This document shows, piece after piece, positions 25,270 through 33,373 of a stretch of 64,000 bases of DNA. The number at the start of each line of letters is the position of its first letter. Position 1 is the stretch's first letter. Source of the stretch: Proteiniphilum propionicum (lineage in GTDB: Bacteria > Bacteroidota > Bacteroidia > Bacteroidales > Dysgonomonadaceae); the NCBI RefSeq assembly GCF_022267555.1, contig NZ_CP073586.1:1550001-1614000 (forward strand), in the 5' to 3' direction. A program made the position numbers and the translations under genes. The notes beneath the pieces are model-generated. The model ran no database searches. It was not told where the DNA came from and worked only from the letters and a program-made list of their open reading frames with translations.

Positions 25270-26175
25270 TTAGGAGTTCGTATATTTATTAATTAAGCTA
25301 CTCTCACGTAATTTGCGTGCCCTGGCAATTGAGAAATCAAGATCACCTATAGCGTGTATCATTCCATTTTTAAGTGCAGCATCTGCATAAAATGTTTTTC
25401 CGGAAAGGATCCCTTCAACCTTAGTGTCAAGTCCTGGCATATTTTCAGTAACTGCTTTCTGAAATCTAACTGCGAGCGGATCCAGCATTTCCTCTTTGAT
25501 CATGTCATATTTACCCTGAATTGCAAGCTCAAGAGGTTGGTTCTTATGCTCACTTAGGTTTGAATATATACGATGTTCTTTAATTCCTTCCTTTTCGTAG
25601 TATTTATGATAATCTCGGAATGACATCATCACACCAATTGAGCCGAATTCTGCACTAATATCATTGTCGGCATGAATTTCATTGCAATAGGTAGCAACAA
25701 AGTAGGCAGCACTGGCACACAGGTCACATGATGCTACTACCGGTTTGCCTTTTTCACGTGCAAGCTGTATAACATCAACCAATGGAGCAATGGAGTCAAT
25801 TGCCCCACCGCCTGAATCAATTCGTAAAACTATGCTGGTAATTCTGTCGTGTTCAACTGCCTTTCGGATAGAAGCTGCAATTTCTGTAGTGCCGTAATGA
25901 CTTAATGAGCCTTGCTTTAACATGATACCTTCAATCAAGAAAACTGCCGTAGTGTCGTATGGAATTCCTTCCGGTATATCTTGAGCCACTGGAATGGCAC
26001 CGTTAGTAGATATTATTGAATAAGAAAAAGGTTTATTGTCCGACAAAATTGAAGTCTCACCAGCGAAACCTCTCTTGAGGATCTTATCAATTATTTCGCT
26101 TGTTTCAATATCAACTCTGTGGTCGATAAACCATTTTCCACGAAGTAAGGTAGTTATTAAATAATTCGATTTCAT
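25270..26175 (-). CDS. S49-family (SppA-like) prohead protease
   Basis: A 301-residue ClpP-fold protease. SIVLRIDSGGGAIDSIAPLV (about 112) forms the oxyanion region, and CDLCASAAYFVATYCNEIHA (about 148) carries the nucleophile serine. AEFGSIGVMMSFRDY and a C-terminal helical part complete the S49 pattern. No signal peptide, unlike host SppA, and it lies directly upstream of the capsid gene. It matures the prohead by cutting the scaffold region. The catalytic residues look intact. Confidence 0.9.
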   Translation of the reverse strand: MKSNYLITTLLRGKWFIDHRVDIETSEIIDKILKRGFAGETSILSDNKPFSYSIISTNGAIPVAQDIPEGIPYDTTAVFLIEGIMLKQGSLSHYGTTEIAASIRKAVEHDRITSIVLRIDSGGGAIDSIAPLVDVIQLAREKGKPVVASCDLCASAAYFVATYCNEIHADNDISAEFGSIGVMMSFRDYHKYYEKEGIKEHRIYSNLSEHKNQPLELAIQGKYDMIKEEMLDPLAVRFQKAVTENMPGLDTKVEGILSGKTFYADAALKNGMIHAIGDLDFSIARARKLRESSLINKYTNS

Positions 26176-26219
26176 TGTAAAAGCTTTTATACTGCAATTT
26201 TACAATGAAATCGGTGCAT

Positions 26220-26642
26220 TCAAAAGGACTGCATTATTTTAGCCTTTTCGGCAGATGTGCGTTTTGAATACAAATTTGTTCCTGGTAAAACACCCGCATT
26301 TTCTTGTGATAATACAACAGGATTTTCAGTATTACCTACAACCCTATTTTCACCATTAGTATACACTATTAGTAAAAGAACAGGTTTTGAAACAATATCG
26401 TTAAGCTGTTTATCAATTTCTGCACTTTTACCCAAAATGCGAATATTGATTTCCTGATTAATCATTTCTCCTTTTATAGGCTCCTCTTCTTTGAGTTCAG
26501 CACTCAAAAAATCAAGTGGCTCCCAACTTGTAGTTACTTGCACCCAATCCTGCCCCGGTACATCTATCATCGAACATTCACTTGCAGGGCTGTAATATAT
26601 TTTACAGATGCTGTTTCTTAAATCTTGGTTGCTACGCTTCAT
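26220..26642 (-). CDS. Hypothetical phage protein
   Basis: A 140-residue soluble protein (start MKRSNQDLRNSICKIYYSPA) with a beta-rich middle (KPVLLLIVYTNGENRVVGNT). The form resembles small head or tail accessory proteins, but no family is recognised. It lies 44 bp upstream of the prohead protease and is probably the first structural gene of that transcript. Upstream, the sequence TCAGTGAAATTGTT occurs twice within 26,643-26,700, perhaps part of its control region. Confidence 0.55.
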   Translation of the reverse strand: MKRSNQDLRNSICKIYYSPASECSMIDVPGQDWVQVTTSWEPLDFLSAELKEEEPIKGEMINQEINIRILGKSAEIDKQLNDIVSKPVLLLIVYTNGENRVVGNTENPVVLSQENAGVLPGTNLYSKRTSAEKAKIMQSF

Positions 26643-26705
26643 ATCAGTGAAATTGTTAATTGATTTGTTTGATTTTATTCACATTTCAGTGAAATTGTTT
26701 TTAAC

Positions 26706-27209
26706 TCATTGAATTATAGATGCTTCTATCGATTTTGCGATTGATTCTCTAAAACGGTAACGATTTCTGTAATCTAATTTCTTCACCTGATCGAAATTCA
26801 ATTGATTATTCTTAATGTTGTAAGCCTGAAGGAACCCATTTATAATGTCCACCTGCTTAAATTTCTTTTCATATCCGATAGAGAAGTAATCTTTAATTCT
26901 CCTTTGAAATTCTGCCTCTATGTAGTTGATAATTTGTACGTGCTTCCATGTAGTAACATGAATGAAGTTGTATTTAAGGATGTAGGCACTATTTGACTTG
27001 AGTGGGATGATCATCTTCACCGGAAACATATACTCTTTTTCCTTAACCGGTTTGTCGGATACTGACCACATAGTGTTAATGTAACGCCCTATGTCGTGCC
27101 TTTCTGTTAGCAGTATTGCGCCATCTTCAGTGCTGTTAAATTCATGCAGCATGAAGTCGTGCAAAATTGGTTTTAGGTTGATTGTAATGTATGGTCTATT
27201 GTCGTTCAT
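26706..27209 (-). CDS. Hypothetical phage protein
   Basis: A 167-residue basic protein (start MNDNRPYITINLKPILHDFM). The segment LKPILHDFMLHEFNS and later YIEAEFQRRIKDYFSIGYEK suggest a helical regulator or replication accessory. I remember similar small proteins in Bacteroidetes mobile elements but cannot name the family. It lies between the head genes and the iteron-like region and is 37 bp from the latter. Confidence 0.6.
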   Translation of the reverse strand: MNDNRPYITINLKPILHDFMLHEFNSTEDGAILLTERHDIGRYINTMWSVSDKPVKEKEYMFPVKMIIPLKSNSAYILKYNFIHVTTWKHVQIINYIEAEFQRRIKDYFSIGYEKKFKQVDIINGFLQAYNIKNNQLNFDQVKKLDYRNRYRFRESIAKSIEASIIQ

Positions 27210-27539
27210 AAGTAGTGAAAAAAAATAATATTCTCGTAATTTTAATTTACTTACTACATACTACAAGATGTATATCTAATTGAAATATAGGCATTTGTAT
27301 TGAAGTATGCAAGCAAACACCTAAAAAATTGTAGTAACTTTGTAGTAACTTGTTTAAACAGCCTACTACACAGCAAACATAATACTGTAATAGATTTGAA
27401 AGTGGTTGTAGTAAGTAGTGAGCTTTTTTTGTAAATAAAATATTTACGTGCATAAAAAAATATATATTATTATAACTATCTAATAATAAGTATATTATAC
27501 ATATAATACATGCATCACCCATCATCATACCCATAATCA
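27210..27539. other. Iteron-like region, candidate replication origin
   Basis: An AT-rich, gene-free stretch. TTGTAGTAA occurs at 27329-27337, 27340-27348 and 27406-27414. Inverted near-copies TTACTACA (27251-27258), ATACTACAA (27258-27266) and CCTACTACA (27362-27370) add to the set. It sits directly downstream of a VapE/VirE-type replication ATPase gene. Repeated short sites next to a replication gene are the hallmark of iteron origins, but an operator cluster is also possible. A 97-codon frame here has low-complexity content and is not a credible gene. Confidence 0.5.
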
Positions 27540-28796
27540 TTAAAAATTAAATTTAACTCTATACTTATACTCAGGGTAATTCTTTTTTGGTCCGCGCTTA
27601 GATTCTTTTTTAAATCCTAAAGAACTTAATGCTTTACCTACTGTCTGAGGTGTAACTCTCATTCGATCGGCCGACAGAATCTTTCTTTCCTTCCTTAACC
27701 GGTGTACAATATCGCTTGCTGTAAGCCATTCGGCTTCTTCGTCTTCTTCATCATCAGGAGGGAGTATATAAAGCTTCACATACTTCTCTTCGTCTGTCTG
27801 GATAAGGTATCTTTGATTGTACTCCTGCAGCTCCTGAATGTATTCATCGCTGTAGAATGGATCAAACTCTGAGTTTTCGTACAACATCAATGCTTCAGCC
27901 CACATTTGATCAACTTTAACTCGCTGAGAGTAGCGTTTATCAATCTTCTCGACCTCTATTGTGCCGTATCGGCTAGTACCGTGATTTTGCGTCAGGAAAC
28001 CGCCCATTTCTGCTGTACGGTTAGCTGTGAACATTGGCACTGCAACCCTGTTACGTTCCGTTGGAAACTCATCGTTACGTCTTTGCACCAAGATCATTTG
28101 CGAGCGTGTATACTTTTTAAATTCTTCTATCCTGGCCGTACCTTTATTAATACCTACCAGATCATCAAAGCAAACTATCAGATAGCGTGTGAAAACATCG
28201 GATAATGAAAATCTACTGTCATTCTCAGGCTGAACATAGTATCCCTCGAGCGATTCAGGCAGAAAGAAGCGGGTTAAAAATGTTTTTCCGATATATTCCT
28301 CCATTGATATAAAACCGAGTGCTACAGCGTTAGGAATTCCATCCTTCCACTGGGCCACGCTTGCAACCATCCATTTACGAATAAGGAAATTCATACGTTC
28401 ACGATAATAGTCAGGCTCTTTATCAAATGATCTCGGAGTTATATGGTTACAAAGCTTGTCTATGTGACTCTCACCTTTATACGTCCCTCTTATCTTATCA
28501 AAATAATTAAGTATAGGATTCTCCTGGTCAAAATAATTCTGATCTCTAAGCATGATGCGAAGATCTGTTCTTGAAATTGATTTTCCAATACCTTTAAGAT
28601 ATAGGTACAAAGTGTCCATTGTTGGTTGGTACCGGTATCTGCTTTTATCTTTACTTTCAATGCTAAATTTGCTTGGATCCAGACATGATGTCCTCACAAC
28701 AAATGCCTCGTTAATGGTGTCTACAATGTCCTGTATACGATCATCCACGAATTCCAGGGCACCGGCGTTAATCTCAGGTAGTTTAATTATGCTCAT
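27540..28796 (-). CDS. VapE/VirE-family (DUF3874-like) replication ATPase
   Basis: A 418-residue protein. The core has FISMEEYIGKTFLTRFFLP (about 160-180), a Walker A-like segment ending in GKT; RYLIVCFDDLVG (about 210), the acidic second motif; and VAVPMFTANRTAEMGGFLTQ (about 262), resembling the sensor region of VapE proteins. The C-terminal 60 residues are a winged-helix-like basic domain. Family knowledge: VapE/VirE proteins are SF3-like helicases used by phages and integrative elements for replication. The segment before GKT lacks the usual glycine-rich loop, so ATP binding should be tested. It overlaps no gene and follows the ASCH-like gene by 3 bp. Confidence 0.75.
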   Translation of the reverse strand: MSIIKLPEINAGALEFVDDRIQDIVDTINEAFVVRTSCLDPSKFSIESKDKSRYRYQPTMDTLYLYLKGIGKSISRTDLRIMLRDQNYFDQENPILNYFDKIRGTYKGESHIDKLCNHITPRSFDKEPDYYRERMNFLIRKWMVASVAQWKDGIPNAVALGFISMEEYIGKTFLTRFFLPESLEGYYVQPENDSRFSLSDVFTRYLIVCFDDLVGINKGTARIEEFKKYTRSQMILVQRRNDEFPTERNRVAVPMFTANRTAEMGGFLTQNHGTSRYGTIEVEKIDKRYSQRVKVDQMWAEALMLYENSEFDPFYSDEYIQELQEYNQRYLIQTDEEKYVKLYILPPDDEEDEEAEWLTASDIVHRLRKERKILSADRMRVTPQTVGKALSSLGFKKESKRGPKKNYPEYKYRVKFNF

Positions 28797-28799
28797 TTG

Positions 28800-29297
28800 T
28801 TAATATCTGAATTTTGTGAAGTGTATAATTGCCATTGGCTTATTCAAATCGTATCCCTTAAACCACTCCTTAAAGTCATCAAAAATTAGTCCGTCATTTT
28901 TAGCAATTCTGTCGTCAGCTTTAAAACAGTCACGTATACTCGCTAAATGCTCTACACCCGCATCATCGCGTAAATCTACTATCTGCAACCCAATCCCATC
29001 TTCTTTCGTCAATCTCGCAAATTCAATCTGTTTGCTCTTGTATGGTTTGCCGCTCCAATATCGCAACGACAAACACGCTTTGCCTTTCTCTATCTCCTTA
29101 AATCGCTTTTTCCATAGAGGATAATTTGCACGAATTGTGTGAAGTTTAGGTGATATATCCTGCCCAAATTCTTCATACACTTCTACCTTCCCTTTTCCTA
29201 ACGCCCTGCCTATTTTTTCGATAAAATATGTCTGCTCCCCTTTACGATTGTGCGTGCTCGGAAATGTTCTACTCACTGTCAATACGTATGTTTTCAT
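28800..29297 (-). CDS. ASCH/PUA-like protein
   Basis: A 165-residue protein. LTVSRTFPSTHNRKGEQTYF and KLHTIRANYPLWKKR, then GKACLSLRYWSGKPYKSKQI, match the layout of ASCH-type (PUA-like) proteins that are frequent in Bacteroidetes prophages. Such domains bind RNA or modified nucleotides; the target here is unknown. The C-terminus (FDDFKEWFKGYDLNKPMAII) is typical. It precedes the VapE-like gene by 3 bp. Confidence 0.65.
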   Translation of the reverse strand: MKTYVLTVSRTFPSTHNRKGEQTYFIEKIGRALGKGKVEVYEEFGQDISPKLHTIRANYPLWKKRFKEIEKGKACLSLRYWSGKPYKSKQIEFARLTKEDGIGLQIVDLRDDAGVEHLASIRDCFKADDRIAKNDGLIFDDFKEWFKGYDLNKPMAIIHFTKFRY

Positions 29298-29376
29298 TTT
29301 TGATTTATTTATTCGCTAATTCTAATTTTTGCCTGTTTTTTAGAAATAGTCGGACTGTTGTTCTAATTTATTAAGT

Positions 29377-29703
29377 TTAAAACCACCCAAAGATCCAAGT
29401 TTCTGAATTTTTGGAATATGGTTCTGACATTGCGCTATTGTGCACAAAAGATTTCAGTTCACTGAATTTAGTTTTTAATTCTTCTGACGGGTTTTTGACA
29501 AAGAAAACAAGGCTCTCCCAGCCATCATCACATTTTTTGTCAAAGCCGTAAACCTTACATAATTCGGGATTTTTCCGTTCTTTCTCCTGCCATTCTCGCA
29601 TATCTTCGGGCCATGACGGGATATCAAGTTCCGGAAGTACTGTTTTTTTTAATTCGTTGAATACTTTGTATGCATTCTGTACATTCTTGAAATTTAGTGC
29701 CAT
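29377..29703 (-). CDS. Hypothetical phage protein
   Basis: A 108-residue, Lys/Glu/Trp-rich helical protein (start MALNFKNVQNAYKVFNELKK) ending in NSETWIFGWF. No motif recognised. It lies in the early region between two ASCH-like genes and is probably a small host-takeover or DNA metabolism protein, which is inference from location. Confidence 0.55.
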   Translation of the reverse strand: MALNFKNVQNAYKVFNELKKTVLPELDIPSWPEDMREWQEKERKNPELCKVYGFDKKCDDGWESLVFFVKNPSEELKTKFSELKSFVHNSAMSEPYSKNSETWIFGWF

Positions 29704-29761
29704 AATGTTATATTTATTTAATAATTATTTCGATCTCTCTCAAGCTTTGCCATGTTATTTA

Positions 29762-30442
29762 TTATTTACTTAGTTCGTAATCATACACCCATACCCAAGG
29801 GTTGCTCTCCCACAGAATTGAGTTGATAATTGAGGCATACGCTTCTTGTGGAGTAATAAACCAAACATCATTTATCGTAGGATCATCAACTTCATATCCA
29901 TATACACAGTGTGGTTCAATAGGTTGTCTAAATTGAATTACACCCTCTTTAATGCAATCATCATCGCTTATATTCTGCAATTTCTCTGCTCTAACTCCTG
30001 TAATCACAATGAAGTAACGTGCCGCACTTTCGGGCATGAATAGCTTGTTTATCTTTTTATCCCTATACTTGTTATATTTTTTATGAAATTCAAAAAGGTC
30101 GTCATAGTTGGCACAGAACCACGATGTATCTTCTGAATAGTCTTCTATTTTATCGTGTCCATAATAATAACCGTAACCTCCCGACCCTCGAAGAATAGCA
30201 TACTGATATGGCTCTTTCAAAAACACCACTTCGCCTACCTTGAATCGGGGTTTAAACTCCTTATGTTCTCCTGTTTCTTCTACTGTTCCCCAAAAACCAG
30301 TCATATCGCTTGACATTGGGTAAATAGTGTGATTATGCAGCCCATCATCGTCAGGTTGTGGCGCAATGATTCTTCGTGTTTGTTTTTTCGACCCCTGAAC
30401 TGTCCGGTTGAAATTTGGTTCTGTAAATAGTATTCCTTTCAT
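29762..30442 (-). CDS. Phage ASCH-domain protein
   Basis: A 226-residue protein with the ASCH pattern of many phage early genes: MKGILFTEPNFNRTVQGSKK QTRRII at the start, FKVGEVVFLKEPYQYAI (about 90), and RYFIVITGVRAEKLQNISDD (about 140). It ends with aromatic-rich SILWESNPWVWVYDYEL. Family knowledge: ASCH domains resemble PUA domains and some act on N4-acetylcytidine or RNA. The role in this phage is unknown. It overlaps the following small gene by 4 bp. Confidence 0.8.
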   Translation of the reverse strand: MKGILFTEPNFNRTVQGSKKQTRRIIAPQPDDDGLHNHTIYPMSSDMTGFWGTVEETGEHKEFKPRFKVGEVVFLKEPYQYAILRGSGGYGYYYGHDKIEDYSEDTSWFCANYDDLFEFHKKYNKYRDKKINKLFMPESAARYFIVITGVRAEKLQNISDDDCIKEGVIQFRQPIEPHCVYGYEVDDPTINDVWFITPQEAYASIINSILWESNPWVWVYDYELSK

Positions 30443-30684
30443 AATTTTTCTATTTTTACAATTATATGTCTTAAATATCCGAAACTGGAACTATAAGCCT
30501 TTCTTATAGGGCAATAATTGCCTTCTTGCATTAGTTTGTCGTCATTAATAGGAAGATAAGATCCTAACCATATTGATGGTAAATGTGACTCTGGATTGAC
30601 TTCTATTATCTTGCCGCTTTCATCGCAAATGAAACTTTGAAAATCTTGTCCTGAATTGACTAATGTTACTTTTATTTTATCCAT
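30439..30684 (-). CDS. Small hypothetical phage protein
   Basis: 81 residues from ATG at 30684; an in-frame TTG 6 bp upstream is a less likely start. The sequence (MDKIKVTLVNSGQDFQSFIC, then GKIIEVNPESHLPSIWLGSY) is beta-rich, with no membrane segment. No family recognised. It overlaps the ASCH-domain gene by 4 bp, so the two are probably translated together. Confidence 0.55.
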   Translation of the reverse strand: MDKIKVTLVNSGQDFQSFICDESGKIIEVNPESHLPSIWLGSYLPINDDKLMQEGNYCPIRKAYSSSFGYLRHIIVKIEKL

Positions 30685-30686
30685 GA

Positions 30687-30839
30687 TCAATCCTCCTTTT
30701 CTTTACTTATATCTTCTATTGTTCTCATATTATTATTTTTGCAATTATTACTATTACCCATACAGCAATTAGCGCTGTAATTACTTTTGTTGCGATGTCA
30801 GCACCATGAGCAAAGAGGATGTTTTCTATCTTTTTCATG
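30687..30839 (-). CDS. Very small ORF, possible early protein
   Basis: A 50-codon frame starting MKKIENILFAHGADIATKVI and ending in an acidic/basic tail. It fills the gap between the next gene and the terminator at 30.88 kb, with ATG-like spacing and a TGA stop just before the next start. No conserved motif; translation is uncertain. Confidence 0.3.
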
Positions 30840-30859
30840 TTGTTAATATTGAGTGTTTA

Positions 30860-30896
30860 AAAAATAACAGCCGGAGCTTCACAGCTTAGGCTGTTG
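30860..30896 (-). terminator. Rho-independent terminator in the early region
   Basis: AACAGCC and GGCTGTT (30867-30873 with 30890-30896) make a 7-bp stem with an inner hairpin, followed on the minus strand by ATTTTTT. It ends the early transcript that begins at the Cro-like gene, or attenuates it before the ASCH/VapE block. Confidence 0.7.
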
Positions 30897-30908
30897 TATG
30901 AAAAAAAG

Positions 30909-31208
30909 TTATGTGTAAAACTGCTTTGCAATTAATAATGATCTGTATAGATTAGATCTGAATTCTATTATGTGCGTTGGTCCCGGAATCATGCAGGAAA
31001 TGTTTATTATGATTGAATCAGAATTTCGATAATATCTATCAATAGCTTCTACATTGCTTTTAATTGTTCTCAGTATATCGTAGAATTCAATTGTGCTCAC
31101 ATTAAGACTGTCGAATCGTTCAAGCATCTGCTTAAGCTTTTGAGCTTTGCCGTGTGCAAGTTTGGATTCAGAATTGTTTGTACAGTATAATGAAAGCGTT
31201 AGTCTCAT
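30909..31208 (-). CDS. Hypothetical phage protein
   Basis: A 99-residue protein (start MRLTLSLYCTNNSESKLAHG) with a helical centre and IIINISCMIPGPTHIIEFRS near the end. No family recognised. It overlaps the preceding gene by 4 bp (ATGA), so it is translationally coupled, and it is the last gene before an early terminator. Confidence 0.55.
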   Translation of the reverse strand: MRLTLSLYCTNNSESKLAHGKAQKLKQMLERFDSLNVSTIEFYDILRTIKSNVEAIDRYYRNSDSIIINISCMIPGPTHIIEFRSNLYRSLLIAKQFYT

Positions 31209-31795
31209 ATTGTTTTAGATTTAGCCAGTTCTCTTATCTTCTCAATTGGTGAGTATCTCATCAGGCTAGGATGTTTGTTGTAATCAGGCAGCTGTGAGGG
31301 TGTGTCACGTCCTGATTGTTTTTGCTGTTCTTCAATTTCCTTTTCTATCTTAGTAAAAGCCTCTTTTCTCTCGTTGTTATAACCGAAAAAGCTCGATGAA
31401 ATGCGTTGTGTGTCTATGCTTCCGTAGAACGTTCCGTAACGGCTATCAAGGATGTAATTGAAAAGAAGCTTCATATCCGATAGTCTGAAATGACTATATT
31501 TTGCGTAAAGGATATAAGAGAGTTGTTTGATCACTCCCGGCTGAAGGCCTTTGTTGATATTTAGAAAATCATTCAGGAAATTCAGCCAGCGTTCAAGGTA
31601 TTCGTAACCGGCATAAGATTTCTTCAGCTTGTATAATTCTGTAAGAAGTTTAAGAGTAATATCTGAGGTAGTGTACACATCATTGAAGTTATTCACGAAG
31701 TCGTAATTCACTATCAGTTGCTCAGGTGACTGGTCCTGAAGAAATGCAGGCCAGCTTGGGTATCTATCAAATATTTGCTGTTTTAAATCACTCAT
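31205..31795 (-). CDS. Early phage protein resembling DUF6633
   Basis: A 196-residue helical protein. The segment ILYAKYSHFRLSDMKLLFNY followed by RYGTFYGSIDTQRISSSFFG matches a family common in Bacteroidetes phages and conjugative elements that I remember as DUF6633; the number is from memory. Members sit with replication genes, so a replication helper role is possible. It overlaps the upstream 61-residue gene by 8 bp and the downstream one by 4 bp. Confidence 0.6.
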   Translation of the reverse strand: MSDLKQQIFDRYPSWPAFLQDQSPEQLIVNYDFVNNFNDVYTTSDITLKLLTELYKLKKSYAGYEYLERWLNFLNDFLNINKGLQPGVIKQLSYILYAKYSHFRLSDMKLLFNYILDSRYGTFYGSIDTQRISSSFFGYNNERKEAFTKIEKEIEEQQKQSGRDTPSQLPDYNKHPSLMRYSPIEKIRELAKSKTI

Positions 31796-31973
31796 GATCG
31801 TAAATTGTTAGTTGTACTGCGAATCCAAATTCATATAATTGTTTCTCTATATTGCTGTCTATTACATTAGGCCGGTAGATGGTGCGAGTCGGTGTTATTA
31901 TTTTATATCCTTTCTTCCTGGCTCGGTAACATAAGTTATACCTGCGCTTAACGTGTGGATTAACTTTTGCCAT
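31788..31973 (-). CDS. Small basic hypothetical protein
   Basis: 61 residues, strongly basic N-terminal half (MAKVNPHVKRRYNLCYRARK KGYKI). It could bind nucleic acid. It overlaps both neighbours (8 and 14 bp), which supports it being a real, tightly packed early gene. Function unknown. Confidence 0.55.
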   Translation of the reverse strand: MAKVNPHVKRRYNLCYRARKKGYKIITPTRTIYRPNVIDSNIEKQLYEFGFAVQLTIYDHE

Positions 31974-32238
31974 AAAGCACAGATTTAATTGCTTTTACTA
32001 TGTGTTTGTAAGTTGATTTATTTTTCAGCTTGATAATCAGAAAACCCTGGTCAAAGTTGATTCTGGTTACTTCAAGATTCGCTCCGTAGAGATTATTGAT
32101 ATCATCAGCCATTTGTGAAGTGATCTTCTTTGTTGTGAATACCTGGTATTTGTTATCTCTGGGGCGCTTGGATATAGAAGTAAAACTGTCTTCTGTTTTC
32201 AGAAATACGTGTGTCTCTTTGCTTAATTCTTTTAACAT
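31960..32238 (-). CDS. Hypothetical early phage protein
   Basis: A 92-residue alpha/beta protein (start MLKELSKETHVFLKTEDSFT) with a helical end (HIVKAIKSVLYGKS). No family recognised. It overlaps the next gene by 14 bp and follows the 173-residue gene by 2 bp, inside the compact early operon. Confidence 0.55.
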   Translation of the reverse strand: MLKELSKETHVFLKTEDSFTSISKRPRDNKYQVFTTKKITSQMADDINNLYGANLEVTRINFDQGFLIIKLKNKSTYKHIVKAIKSVLYGKS

Positions 32239-32240
32239 GA

Positions 32241-32729
32241 TTATAAAGTGTTTCTATTTAATGTGAATGTTTCATCTTTTACTGGAGCTTCATCACCCGG
32301 CTCATCGTTATTAAATTGAAAATCCTTAGGTGCGAAAATTGATTTGTATCTGGATGTGATATAGAATTCAAGATATTCAAGTGCCGTTTCTTCATTTTTC
32401 TTAGAGATCCTAAAAAGCTTTTTTAATCGAAGTCTTTCTTCCACCGGTACCAGAACTATATTATATACTTCGAACAAGAATTCTTTATAATCGCTCCAAG
32501 CTTCAGAAAATTCAACACTATCAAAAGGCAGCTCAATTTCGTCACGCTCCGGATCAGGAACAAACATTCCAAATTCTTCAATTAACACGCCAATATTTTT
32601 AACATTGCGTTGAAAATTCTTTTTTATTTTATTTATGTCTGATCCATTTCTCAAGCCATTCATAACAACAGCGTCATCATCGATTAACTTTTGAATTGAC
32701 TCCACCAGTACTTTCCACTTTTGTTTCAT
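32241..32729 (-). CDS. Hypothetical early phage protein
   Basis: About 162 residues from the ATG at 32729; an ATG at 32762 would extend it and deepen the overlap with the DnaA-like gene to 86 bp, compared with 53 bp for the chosen start. The protein is helical and acidic/basic mixed, with EYLEFYITSRYKSIFAPKDF near the end. No family recognised. The overlap itself suggests coupled translation of the two genes. Confidence 0.55.
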   Translation of the reverse strand: MKQKWKVLVESIQKLIDDDAVVMNGLRNGSDINKIKKNFQRNVKNIGVLIEEFGMFVPDPERDEIELPFDSVEFSEAWSDYKEFLFEVYNIVLVPVEERLRLKKLFRISKKNEETALEYLEFYITSRYKSIFAPKDFQFNNDEPGDEAPVKDETFTLNRNTL

Positions 32730-32979
32730 ATCTTCTAATAAAATTGTGTAAATCTCTATCATTTACGCTATACAGTTCTTCTGCCTTATCAATTAAATAG
32801 CGCGTTTGTCGATTGTTTCTATTTGAGCACCATCCTATATCTCTTATGCTATAATTATTCATATATGCGAAGAGCATCCATGCCTTTCTTGCAGTTATCC
32901 AGGGCTCAGCTCTGCATCGCGAGCGAATTAGTGAGCGTTCATTGGGATCAAAAACTAAGTTGAATAATTTCTCTATCAT
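32677..32979 (-). CDS. DnaA domain IV-like HTH protein
   Basis: A 100-residue protein. WITARKAWMLFAYMNNYSIR followed by DIGWCSNRNNRQTRYLIDKA resembles the DnaA C-terminal domain that binds DnaA boxes. There, the pattern is ARxxAMYLxRE, then IGxxFGxRDHSTVxHA. The HTH and basic loop are retained while the ATPase part is missing. It could recognise the phage origin, perhaps the iteron-like sites at 27.3 kb, or titrate host DnaA. It overlaps the LuxR-type gene by 4 bp. Confidence 0.5.
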   Translation of the reverse strand: MIEKLFNLVFDPNERSLIRSRCRAEPWITARKAWMLFAYMNNYSIRDIGWCSNRNNRQTRYLIDKAEELYSVNDRDLHNFIRRYETKVESTGGVNSKVNR

Positions 32980-33371
32980 AATACATCAGAAAAAGTTAAG
33001 TCTAATTCGTCTCTCCTGTTCCTAGATCTAAGTCTTTCTGTTACATTTGTACTTCTACGTGATCTGTTGCGTGTAAATGCATCTGTTGACTGCATGATAT
33101 CACCAGACATATAAATAATTAACAAACAAACAGCTACAATATTTTTAAGTGGAGAAAGCTCCATACTTATGCCAAAATGTGTGCAGAAATACCAGGCAGA
33201 AAATTCATTAACGCTACGGCATTCTGTTTTTTCGAAAATATTGCGAACATGATTTTCAACCGTATGCACCGATATATATAATCGATCTGCTACTGTTTTT
33301 TTGCATGCTCCCCAGGCAAGTAATTTGCCAACCTGAGTTTCTCTTCTTGTTAACTTGGCCTCGGCATTCAT
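32976..33371 (-). CDS. LuxR/GerE-type HTH protein with a membrane segment
   Basis: About 131 residues from ATG at 33371, preceded by a G-rich stretch; an upstream TTG is less likely. Residues 4-60 are a GerE HTH: LTRRETQVGKLLAWGACKKT VADRLYISVHTVENHVRNIF. A hydrophobic helix follows (NIVAVCLLIIYMSG, about 77-90), then a basic tail (RNRSRRSTNVTERLRSRNRR). A DNA-binding domain tethered to the membrane is uncommon. It lies directly after the Cro-like gene in the early operon and may control later phage genes. It overlaps the DnaA-like gene by 4 bp. Confidence 0.8.
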   Translation of the reverse strand: MNAEAKLTRRETQVGKLLAWGACKKTVADRLYISVHTVENHVRNIFEKTECRSVNEFSAWYFCTHFGISMELSPLKNIVAVCLLIIYMSGDIMQSTDAFTRNRSRRSTNVTERLRSRNRRDELDLTFSDVL

Positions 33372-33373
33372 GG

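Noticed and set aside
27247-27540. 97-codon minus-strand ORF between the VapE-like gene and the 167-aa gene
   Set aside because: Composition is low-complexity (Met/Ile/Tyr/Leu runs from AT-rich repeats), it covers the iteron-like sites, and it has no protein-like pattern.
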